A stretch of 64,000 bases of DNA from Rhodococcus sp. 14-2483-1-2 (GTDB lineage: Bacteria > Actinomycetota > Actinomycetes > Mycobacteriales > Mycobacteriaceae). The translations under genes and the position numbers were made by a program. The stretch spans positions 186,001 through 250,000 of the forward strand of contig NZ_NPFW01000023.1 in NCBI RefSeq assembly GCF_002259405.1. The letters run 5' to 3'. The notes beneath the pieces were generated by a model that searched no databases, was not told the DNA's origin, and worked only from the letters and a program-made list of their open reading frames with translations. This document shows positions 43,065-50,502 of this stretch, in pieces; within the stretch, counting starts at the first letter, position 1, and each line of letters begins with the position of its first letter.

Positions 43065-43922
43065 TCACACGGTGGCGATCAGCACTTCCTCGCCGCTGTA
43101 AGGCCGAAGACCGTCGGGGCGTCCCGAGAAGTAGCGATCGGCCAGGTCGGTTGCCGAGACGTGTTCGACGGCGCTGAAACCTGCTTCTTGCGCCAGCGTG
43201 ATCATCTGATCGGGTGTGTAGAAGCCGATGAAGGGCGTGCCTGCTCGCCGAGAACCTTCCCTGGAGGCTCGTCGAATCGGGACATCCTCGGGTGCCAAGT
43301 CCTCAGTGGGCAGAAAAAAGGTGAGGACCACGGTGGAGCCACGGGGCAAGCCCGCCATCCTGGCGAGGGTGGCGGTCGTAGCTTGTTCGGTCAGATACAT
43401 GGTGACCCCCAGCCATGACACCACCGCGGGATGGGCGGAATCAAATCCTGCCGCCTGCAATCGGTCCCACCAGTTGTCATTCGCCTCGAAATCGACCGGT
43501 ACCAGGACCAGCCACTCCGGAATGTCGTATCCGAGCTCGATCAACCGAGTTCGCTTCCACGCCTGGGTTTCCGGTTGGTCGATCTCGAAGATCGTCATAG
43601 TCGCTCCAGCGTCGGGATGACGTTGAGCGTACGTATCCAACCCTGCCCCCAGGATCACGTACTGACCCACGCCACGACTTACGGATTGGGTCACCAGGTC
43701 CTCGGTCAACCGAGCTCGCGCCACCATCGTCGCGCGCTTTCCGCGGCTGTGGGCAGGGATCATGTCCTTGCGTTCACGCCATCCGTCGTCGTCTTGCGCC
43801 AGCCGGGCGCCTACCACGTCCTCGATCACATGCGGCGGCTCGTCTATCTGCACGTGCAAGGCGCGCCACAGCGCGGTCCGTACCGCCGTATTGTCCGGCG
43901 TGTTGGCAACGATTTTCGTCAT
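43065..43922 (-). CDS. Class I SAM-dependent methyltransferase, LCMT-like family
   Basis: 285 residues from the ATG at 43922, GGAAGG upstream; the longer frame to 44021 would run into the IdeR-like box. It has the family pattern VARARLTEDLVTQSVSRGVGQYVILGAGLDTYAQRHPDAG, EIDQPETQAWKRTRL and SWLGVTMYLTEQA, typical of the large mycobacterial/rhodococcal O-methyltransferase family related to leucine carboxyl methyltransferases. Placement in the siderophore block suggests tailoring of the chelator or its precursor; the methylated group is unknown. Confidence 0.85.
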   Translation of the reverse strand: MTKIVANTPDNTAVRTALWRALHVQIDEPPHVIEDVVGARLAQDDDGWRERKDMIPAHSRGKRATMVARARLTEDLVTQSVSRGVGQYVILGAGLDTYAQRHPDAGATMTIFEIDQPETQAWKRTRLIELGYDIPEWLVLVPVDFEANDNWWDRLQAAGFDSAHPAVVSWLGVTMYLTEQATTATLARMAGLPRGSTVVLTFFLPTEDLAPEDVPIRRASREGSRRAGTPFIGFYTPDQMITLAQEAGFSAVEHVSATDLADRYFSGRPDGLRPYSGEEVLIATV

Positions 43923-44014
43923 GGAGCCAGACCCTTCCCAAGGTGCGCTATCGGTGCGTCCGTGATGGCGATGGCACACCGAAATACGGCGAACCACCAG
44001 TGAACGCACCCATA

Positions 44015-44033
44015 TTAGCATTGCCTAACCTGA
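44015..44033. promoter_or_regulatory. IdeR/DtxR-like box before the LCMT-like gene
   Basis: TTAGCATTGCCTAACCTGA matches the IdeR consensus at 14 of 19 positions, with intact TTAG and CTAACCT halves. It is 93 bp upstream of the methyltransferase start at 43922. Confidence 0.6.
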
Positions 44034-44150
44034 TTTTCCGGTGGATCGAGAGCGGCTCGATCCAGAACACCACCTCGGGGCGGGCGGTTGAGGCGAGCGC
44101 CGACGCGCCGCTTCATTGGTTCCCGCGATCGAGCCCTCACCCGTCAATTC

Positions 44151-44269
44151 GATTCCGCTGAAGCCCATCTGAAGCACCAGCACGGTCGATTCCGCTGAAG
44201 CCCATCTGAAGCACCAGCACGGTCGATTCCGCTGAAGCCCATCTGAAGCACCAGCACGGTCGATTCCGG
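44151..44269. repeat. 37-bp tandem repeat, three full copies plus part of a fourth
   Basis: The unit begins GATTCCGCTGAAGCCCATCT and recurs exactly at 44151, 44188 and 44225; a fourth copy begins at 44262 and breaks off after about 8 bp. There are no spacers, so it is a minisatellite (VNTR-like), not a CRISPR. It lies between an IdeR-regulated methyltransferase and an IS remnant. Confidence 0.9.
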
Positions 44270-44349
44270 CACAGAACCGCTTCGTAGTCGCCCACCCTTC
44301 CAATACAGCGCGTTGACATCTAGCGGCATGATCGCCGCGGCGGTGCAAT

Positions 44350-44530
44350 ACGTCCTACGCCTGGCATGAGTAGCGGCCTCGCCAACCCAACCGACAAGTG
44401 CGTCTTACCGCCCCCAGCCAGGCCCGAGAGCACCATATTCGTCGCTATCTGGATATCGACAGGTCGCAAGCTGCTCGATGAGCTTGCGATCGACCTCGGA
44501 AACGTGCATCCCAGTCCTCTAGACGGCGAA
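44350..44530 (-). mobile_element. IS21-family istB (ATPase helper) remnant
   Basis: A reverse frame contains NMVLSGLAGGGKTHLSVGLA, close to the Walker A of IstB proteins (N.VLLGPPG.GKTHLA.AL), and another frame EVDRKLIEQLATCRY, resembling the sequence just before it. Stops and frameshifts follow on both sides. No istA was seen. Confidence 0.5.
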
Positions 44531-44622
44531 ATTGAACTTCGTAAGTCCAATTCGTGTAGAAGATCAGAAGACCGTTTCGGTTCTGCCGCACCATGCTTGT
44601 CGTGCTGCGGCGACGCTCGAGG

Positions 44623-45843
44623 TCAGCTGATCGAGGCGGCGTCCTCCAGGCTGTCGAAGAGGGCAGCACGCCGCATGTAGGCGCGCGCACTGTCGAAATT
44701 TTCTGCAGTACGGCGTAGTTCGTCGAAGTTGCTCTGGCGGACTTCGGGATCGCGCTCCTCGAGAAGTCGCTTGTTGGCCATGGTCTGGGCTTGCACGTAA
44801 TTGACCGCGGCGTGACGGCGTTGGCGACTGTAGAGGTCGAGTAGTGATTCGGTTGCACCACCGATCACCTCTGTGAGCTTTCCCGCGAGATTGATGGCGT
44901 CATGGATTCCGCCGTTCATGCCCATACCGCCGATCGGGTTGTTGACATGCGCGCTATCGCCGGCGAGTAGGACGCGACCCTGCCGGAAGCTCGCAGCCAC
45001 TCGCTGGTTGACGCCGTAAACGTTGACGTATTCAACTGGGTAGGCACCGGCCTTGGGAAAGAACTTCTGTAGCCGCTCCTCGACTCGTTCCGCCGACAGT
45101 GCGGTCGCATCGTCTTCGCCGTTGGCTATCGGCAGGATCACTCGCCAAAGCCCCTCGGGTGTTTCGCCGCGCACTTTGAACAAATTGGCCCATTCGTTGG
45201 GGTCTGAGAAATAGTTGCGCAGCGACAGGGTGGAATTGACCGTCTTGAAGTCGAACCCGGTCGCGATTTTGATGAAGCGTTCCGGGTACGTGAATCCTTC
45301 GAATTCGATGTCGGCCGCCTTGCGCACTGTTGATCTGCCGCCATCACAACCGATGACGTACGGCGCGGTCATGTATTCAGTGCCCGCGGGCGAGCTGTAC
45401 TGCACCTCGACCCCGTTGGCGGTTTGGTCCACGCTCTCCACCGTGTGGGAAAACCGCACGTCGAAGTCGGATTCGTTGCCATACACCTCGGCAATGGCTG
45501 CGGTCAGTTTATATTGCTCGTACTGCAAGACATAAGGGAACTTGATTTCATCCTTCAGTCGTCCGAGGTCGAACTCCGCCACGACGGTGCCTGTCGGTCG
45601 ATCATGGAAGCAGTAGGTGCTCGATATGAGCGCGTGCGGCTGAATTCTCTCGGCTATCCCTAGTTCATCGAGCATCTCCAGGGTGCTCGGGTGAAGGGTT
45701 GCGGCTCGCTGATCCATCACCGGTGCCGGTTCTGATTCGAGAACAGTGACCGGGATGCCGCGTCGGTTCAACGCCAGTGCGCAGACCATTCCGACCGGAC
45801 CCGCACCGACGACGATGACACGTGTGTTCTGTGAGTTAGTCAT
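44623..45843 (-). CDS. FAD-dependent aromatic hydroxylase (PHBH/salicylate hydroxylase type)
   Basis: 406 residues from the ATG at 45843. FAD motif GAGPVGMVCALALNRRGIPVTVLE, DG motif GCDGGRSTVRKA and GD motif LLAGDSAHVNNPIGGMGMNGGIHDA are complete. It lies 21 bp behind the aryl-AMP ligase gene, in one operon under an IdeR-like box. Such enzymes hydroxylate aromatic acids ortho to a hydroxyl or acid group, some with loss of carboxylate. I infer it tailors the aryl cap before loading, possibly hydroxylating a pyridine-carboxylate made by the DapB and TcuA-like proteins. Confidence 0.88.
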   Translation of the reverse strand: MTNSQNTRVIVVGAGPVGMVCALALNRRGIPVTVLESEPAPVMDQRAATLHPSTLEMLDELGIAERIQPHALISSTYCFHDRPTGTVVAEFDLGRLKDEIKFPYVLQYEQYKLTAAIAEVYGNESDFDVRFSHTVESVDQTANGVEVQYSSPAGTEYMTAPYVIGCDGGRSTVRKAADIEFEGFTYPERFIKIATGFDFKTVNSTLSLRNYFSDPNEWANLFKVRGETPEGLWRVILPIANGEDDATALSAERVEERLQKFFPKAGAYPVEYVNVYGVNQRVAASFRQGRVLLAGDSAHVNNPIGGMGMNGGIHDAINLAGKLTEVIGGATESLLDLYSRQRRHAAVNYVQAQTMANKRLLEERDPEVRQSNFDELRRTAENFDSARAYMRRAALFDSLEDAASIS

Positions 45844-45864
45844 GGTGGTTTACTTAGTGTCCGC

Positions 45865-47487
45865 TCAGTTCTGGGCGCGCTGCAAGCGTTTGCTGACTTT
45901 GCCGACCGCGGTGTACGGGAATTCTTCGACGACCTCCACTACATCGGGGAGTTTGTATGCGGCTAGGCCCCGCTCTCGCAGGAACTGGCGCATACTGCCC
46001 AAAGTGAGATCACCCGCGTTTTCTGGCGATCGGGGGATCAGATACGCTTTGATGCGTTCGCCGAGCACAGCATCGTCGATACCGATGACCGATGCGTTGT
46101 GTATACCATCATGTGCGAGAAGTGCGTTTTCCAATTCCTCGGGTGCAATTTTTTCGCCGCCGCGATTGATCTGATCTTTGGATCGACCTACTACCCTGAT
46201 GAAGCCACGTTCGTCCCGTTCCACGATGTCACCCGTACGGTAGAAACCATCGGCCGTGAACGCCAACGCGTTCTGTTCGGGATTTCGGTAATAACCGCGG
46301 ATTACCGAGGGGCCGCGAGTCAGCAAATGACCAGGAAGCCCGAAGGGCACGTCATTACCTTCGTCATCGATGACCTGAATTTCGTCGGCCTCGGACGCTG
46401 GCCGGCCTTGGTATCGAACGCTGGTCGCCCGGTCTACTCCGGCAGGATTGCTGACAACCAGCCCCTCCCCCATTCCGAAGCTCTGCGATAGCTCCACGCC
46501 TAACTCGGGTTCGACTCGGCCGGCCACCTCCTCGCTCAATTTGGCGCCTCCGCACATCAGTATCTGCAGGCTGGAAAGATCGTAATTCTTACGGAACGAG
46601 GAGTTCAGCCAGGTCAACAGGATGGGCGGCACGAGCGAAGCTCTGGTCACTCGGTGCTTCTCGATCAGGGGGAAGGCCGCGTCGGGGCTGCCATTGGGAG
46701 CTATGACAATGGTCGCACCAACGCTGAACGCGCCAAGAAAGCCAGGCGAACGCGTTGACATGCTGTGACAGATCGGGATGACCAGCAGGTGAACCGTCTT
46801 TTCGGTGATCCCTCGCTCTCCCACGCTTCTGCGCAACGCATAACCGTAGGTCTGGTGGGTGTGCGGCATCAACTTGGGGACGCCTGTGGTGCCACCGGAC
46901 ATTTGCAGTAACGCGACATCCTGTGGGTGGCAACGCCGCACGTGGTCGAGTGAACCGTGCGACAGCAAATCGCCGTAGTCGCTGCCGCCCTTCCGATCCA
47001 CGACCACGGTGTGCTTCAGATGGGGCCACCGTTGCTTGAGGTCGGCAGCCAGCTCGGCAAGATCGGTGCCTCTGTCTGAAGCGACCGTGATGTATGCGCG
47101 TGCTTCGGCAATCTCGATGAAATGGTCTATCTCGGCACGTCGGTGCGCGATGGGCGCGACGACGGGTATCAAGCCGAGCTCCCAGAGAGCGAAGACGATT
47201 GCGATGTACTCATAGGTGTTGGGCAGATGTACAACGACCCGGTCACCTCGACTCAACCCCCACCTCTGCAGACCGGCGGCGAGTTGCAACACTTCCTGCG
47301 CAAGCTGCGCATAACTGAGTTGAGCCTGGGTGTCGATGACCGCAATTTTGTCAGGAATTCGCTCAGCGGTGGAAAATAGCAGCTCTGGTAGCGTTTGATC
47401 GTGCCAGTACCCCTTTGCGAGGTACTCCTGGGTGGTCTCCGGCGGGAATGGAACGACTCCATCCAGTGCCAACGGTTCGATACTCAT
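45865..47487 (-). CDS. Aryl-acid AMP ligase (EntE/DhbE family, unusual pocket)
   Basis: 540 residues, usual EntE length, first gene of the operon at 47487. Adenylation motifs are LLQMSGGTTGVPKLMPHTHQTY, GEKIAPEELENALL and the final GKVSKRLQ. In DhbE the acid-binding loop reads AHNYPLSSPG, with Asn235 contacting the 2-hydroxyl. Here it is CHSMSTRSPG (residues about 240-249), so that Asn is Ser242. The acid is therefore probably not ordinary 2,3-dihydroxybenzoate; hydroxypicolinate-type acids are candidates. It should load the stand-alone ArCP at 38477-38728. Confidence 0.88.
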   Translation of the reverse strand: MSIEPLALDGVVPFPPETTQEYLAKGYWHDQTLPELLFSTAERIPDKIAVIDTQAQLSYAQLAQEVLQLAAGLQRWGLSRGDRVVVHLPNTYEYIAIVFALWELGLIPVVAPIAHRRAEIDHFIEIAEARAYITVASDRGTDLAELAADLKQRWPHLKHTVVVDRKGGSDYGDLLSHGSLDHVRRCHPQDVALLQMSGGTTGVPKLMPHTHQTYGYALRRSVGERGITEKTVHLLVIPICHSMSTRSPGFLGAFSVGATIVIAPNGSPDAAFPLIEKHRVTRASLVPPILLTWLNSSFRKNYDLSSLQILMCGGAKLSEEVAGRVEPELGVELSQSFGMGEGLVVSNPAGVDRATSVRYQGRPASEADEIQVIDDEGNDVPFGLPGHLLTRGPSVIRGYYRNPEQNALAFTADGFYRTGDIVERDERGFIRVVGRSKDQINRGGEKIAPEELENALLAHDGIHNASVIGIDDAVLGERIKAYLIPRSPENAGDLTLGSMRQFLRERGLAAYKLPDVVEVVEEFPYTAVGKVSKRLQRAQN

Positions 47488-47527
47488 CAGTTTCCTCCGC
47501 TAGGCAGGTTGCATACTCTAATGCAAG

Positions 47528-47546
47528 TTAGGTTAACCATACCTAC
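47528..47546. promoter_or_regulatory. IdeR/DtxR-like box before the aryl-AMP ligase operon
   Basis: TTAGGTTAACCATACCTAC keeps TTAGGTTA and ACCTA and matches the consensus at 14 of 19 positions. It is 41 bp upstream of the ligase start at 47487. Confidence 0.7.
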
Positions 47547-47573
47547 CCGCAAACGATAGCGCGGGGTCCGAAC

Positions 47574-47592
47574 TTAGGCTACGCTTGCCTTA
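47574..47592. promoter_or_regulatory. IdeR/DtxR-like box overlapping the dapB start
   Basis: TTAGGCTACGCTTGCCTTA matches the consensus at 14 of 19 positions. It ends on the first base of the ATG of the DapB gene. No ribosome-binding site precedes that ATG, so the transcript may be leaderless with the box covering the transcription start. Confidence 0.6.
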
Positions 47593-48338
47593 TGACTCGA
47601 ATCGCAGTTTTAGGGGCCCGTGGGCGTATGGGGACAGCGTCGGTCCGCGCCATCGAGGCGACTTCGGACATGAGCGTGGTTGCCGAAATCGATATCGACG
47701 ACGACCTGCAAGGTGTCGTGGACAACAACGCTGAGATTGCGCTCGTCTTCACCCCGCCGAAGGTCGCGCGCGAACACGTGCGGTGGTGCATCGAACGGGG
47801 TGTCCATGTCGTTGTGGGAACTTCCGGCTTCGACGAGGCCGCTGTGGATGAGATCCGCGCCAGCGTTGCAGGCCATGGAGATGTCAACGTATTCGTCATC
47901 CCCAATCTCTCGATAGCCGGCGTCCTCGTCACTCGGTTTGCCGAACAGGCCGCCCCGCACTTCGAATCGGTCGAAATCATCGAGATGCACCATCCAGAAA
48001 AAGTGGACGCTCCATCGGGTACCGCATTGCGCACGGCCGAGCTGATGGCGCAGGCCCGCGCGAAGGCCGGCTGCACGCCATCGCCCGACGCTACTGAGCT
48101 TGACCCTCACGGCGCTCGAGGTGGTCGCATCGAAGGCATCGGCGTCCACGCCGTTCGAGTTCGCGGGTTCATGTCGTCGCAAGAGGTGCTGCTCGGAGTT
48201 GCAAGTGAACTTCTGACACTGCGTTACGACTCAGTCAACCGTGAGGCGCTCATGCCGGGAGTGCTTGCCTCGCTGCGGGCCGTTCCGACCCTCGCCGGGG
48301 TTACGGTTGGGCTCGACGCGGTACTAGGGCTGGACTGA
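47592..48338 (+). CDS. dapB: 4-hydroxy-tetrahydrodipicolinate reductase homologue
   Basis: 248 residues, normal DapB length. NAD(P) motif GARGRMG near residue 8 and the complete catalytic segment EMHHPEKVDAPSGTALRTAE (His133-His134, Lys137, DAPSGTA), so reduction of HTPA to tetrahydrodipicolinate looks intact. It is divergent from the ligase operon under its own IdeR-like box and followed 15 bp later by a TcuA-like flavoprotein. This is a biosynthetic, iron-regulated copy rather than the housekeeping gene (inference from context), probably feeding a pyridine-carboxylate cap. Confidence 0.9.
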   Translation: MTRIAVLGARGRMGTASVRAIEATSDMSVVAEIDIDDDLQGVVDNNAEIALVFTPPKVAREHVRWCIERGVHVVVGTSGFDEAAVDEIRASVAGHGDVNVFVIPNLSIAGVLVTRFAEQAAPHFESVEIIEMHHPEKVDAPSGTALRTAELMAQARAKAGCTPSPDATELDPHGARGGRIEGIGVHAVRVRGFMSSQEVLLGVASELLTLRYDSVNREALMPGVLASLRAVPTLAGVTVGLDAVLGLD

Positions 48339-48353
48339 GTACACCTCATCGAC

Positions 48354-49808
48354 ATGGAAATGCCGGACCCTGATGTTGTGGTCGTGGGCGGCGGCAATGC
48401 CGGTTACTGTGCCGCACATGCGGCAGCTGAACGGGGCCGACGCGTACTAGTGCTGGAAAAGGCACCGCGCCAACACTCCGGTGGCAATAGCTATTTCACG
48501 CTGGGTTCAATTCGGTTTGTGCACAACGGAATCGATGACCTGCTGCAAATTCTCGAACCTGATGAACGGCACGTACACACCGAGGTCCCGCCGTATGCGG
48601 CGGCTGAGTTCTTGTCCGACCTGGAGCGGGTCACAGAAGGCCGGGGTGACAAGGCGTTGGCTAACGTTGTCGTCGAAGGCTCGCGTGATGCGATCGGGTG
48701 GCTACACGCTCTGGGGCTGCGATTTCGCCTGATGTACGACCGACAAGCCAACGTCGGCCCGGACGGGAGTTTCGTGTTCTGGGGCGGGTCGCACGTGTCT
48801 ACCGTGGACGGCGGCTCGGGGCTGATGGCTGACCATGAGCGAACCGCTTCGCGGCTCGGAGTGCAGGTTCGTTATGACTGCGCGGTCACCGATTTGATCG
48901 CCGAGGACGGCGCGATCGTTGGCGTTCGGGTGGGTGACCGACGCGTGTCGGCGGAGTCGGTAGTAATTGCCAGCGGCGGATTCGAGGCCAACCCGCGCTG
49001 GCGTCAGCGCTATTTGGGAGACGGGTGGCAACACGCCAAGGTGCGGGGTACGCCATACAACACGGGCGACCTGATCGATGCGGCCTTGAAAATCGGTGCG
49101 GGTCGTGGTGGCGACTGGTCGACGTGTCACAGTGTTCCGTGGGATGCGTCCTACCCGCAGAACGAAAGCAACCGTGCCTTGACGAACAGACTAAGCCGGT
49201 ATGGTTATCCGCTCGGCATTCTTGTCAATCGCCGCGGTAGACGGTTCGTCGACGAAGGAGCAGACTTTCGTAACTACACCTATGCCAAGTACGGCAAACT
49301 GATCCTGGAGCAGCCAGGTTCCGTAGCGTTCCAGGTATTCGATGCGACGTCGCGCTCAATGCTGCAGGGGTACGAGTATGAAATGCCTGGCATCGTCCCC
49401 ATGGTCGCCGACGATCTCAGGGAGCTTGCTCTGGCCATGGATGTCGACGTCGAGGAATTCGTACAGACGGTATGTGAATTCAATGCCTCGATCGATACTG
49501 GCCAGCCGCTCGATCCAACGGTCAAAGATGGTCGAAGCGCGTCCGTCAAACCGGTCAAGAGCAATTGGTCGTCGGCGATCGAATCTCCGCCGTACTACGC
49601 ATATCCAGTGACGTGCGGAATAAGCTTCACCTTCGGCGGCTTGCGTGGTGACATCGACGGGCGAGTACTCACGTCGTCGGGTAGTCCGATCACCGGTCTC
49701 TTCGCATGCGGAGAGGCATTGGGGGGGCTTTTCAGCGGAAACTATCCGACAGGCGCAGGCTTGATCGCGGGAGCAGTGATGGGGCGGCGCGTCGGTTCGT
49801 GCGTCTGA
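48354..49808 (+). CDS. FAD-dependent dehydrogenase, TcuA/fumarate-reductase flavoprotein-like
   Basis: 484 residues. FAD motif VVVGGGNAGYCAAHAAAERGRRVLVLEKA, GGNSYFTLGSIRF, and the late YYAYPVTCGISFTFGGLRGDIDGRV followed by LFACGEALGGLFSGNYPTGAGL are typical of the FAD_binding_2 family that includes tricarballylate dehydrogenase TcuA and fumarate reductases. It oxidises C-C bonds. It lies 15 bp behind dapB, so the natural guess is that it oxidises tetrahydrodipicolinate (or a product) to a pyridine dicarboxylate. The substrate is not proven by sequence. Confidence 0.85.
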   Translation: MEMPDPDVVVVGGGNAGYCAAHAAAERGRRVLVLEKAPRQHSGGNSYFTLGSIRFVHNGIDDLLQILEPDERHVHTEVPPYAAAEFLSDLERVTEGRGDKALANVVVEGSRDAIGWLHALGLRFRLMYDRQANVGPDGSFVFWGGSHVSTVDGGSGLMADHERTASRLGVQVRYDCAVTDLIAEDGAIVGVRVGDRRVSAESVVIASGGFEANPRWRQRYLGDGWQHAKVRGTPYNTGDLIDAALKIGAGRGGDWSTCHSVPWDASYPQNESNRALTNRLSRYGYPLGILVNRRGRRFVDEGADFRNYTYAKYGKLILEQPGSVAFQVFDATSRSMLQGYEYEMPGIVPMVADDLRELALAMDVDVEEFVQTVCEFNASIDTGQPLDPTVKDGRSASVKPVKSNWSSAIESPPYYAYPVTCGISFTFGGLRGDIDGRVLTSSGSPITGLFACGEALGGLFSGNYPTGAGLIAGAVMGRRVGSCV

Positions 49809-50502
49809 GGCAAGGGACGACCGACAGCGTGTCGGTACAGCGCCACAAACATCAGATCCGAGTCGGCATGGCACGTCATCTAAACCTCCTTTGACCGGTG
49901 ACGCCGCGAGGGAAGCGGTATCCGAACCGGGGAAGGCGTCGCCCTCCGAGCTGTGTGGCTCGTCGAGCGGCACAAGAAAGACGGCCGTTATCTTAAGCTT
50001 CGAGCGTCGGCCATCTGAGCGGCTGACCATGACCGCGGACTCCCCCACGCGCAATCAGCGATCACCCGACTGAGCTTTCACGGTCCCCACCATCATAGAA
50101 GAACCTCCTACCGTCTACGCGCTCGACCCAACAGCTGACGAAAGCAACGACAACGCCCGTCTTCCATAACTCACCACGGCGGTCCCGCCCATCGGACAAT
50201 CAGGTGTCTTACCACCCTGGCAAGCGACAACGCCGCGTCGTTCTGTGTGCAAGGACGAGGTACATGCCGAAGCGGTACACCCCCGCCGAGCACCGTGACT
50301 GTGCGGTGAGGGAACCCTCGACCACATGCACGAGTGCAACTCCGATACGACGCAGCAACGAAATGAAATTGAAATTGGGTGTCGGTTCCGAGTCACTCCT
50401 GTTCCACACATGACAGGCCCCGATTTTGCCTACCGAGCTCCTGTTTCAACGACCGACAAGCGGCCACGCATCAAATAATGCCCGACCTCGGCACCCAGTG
50501 CG
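49809..50502. other. Intergenic region between the TcuA-like gene and the NRPS
   Basis: About 690 bp with no intact gene. CCGACA-GCG-TGTCGG (49821-49835) is a weak hairpin 12 bp after the flavoprotein stop. An IS3 orfA remnant lies at 50261-50412. Confidence 0.6.
50261..50412 (+). mobile_element. IS3-family orfA remnant
   Basis: An ATG at 50263 starts MPKRYTPAEHRDCAVRE, then KLKLGVGSESLLF about 20 residues on. Intact IS3-type OrfA proteins read MPK.Y..E.R..AV...KLGVGSESLRRWV. The middle has lost frame. No OrfB is present. Confidence 0.65.

Larger units (their letters stand above)
43923..44622. other. Intergenic region with tandem repeat and IS remnant
   Basis: About 700 bp. It contains the IdeR-like box 44015-44033, a 37-bp tandem repeat at 44151-44269 and a decayed IS21-type istB at about 44350-44530. 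I see no intact gene. Confidence 0.6.

Noticed and set aside
44151..44269. CRISPR-like repeats
   Set aside because: The 37-bp units are directly abutting with no unique spacers and there are no cas genes.
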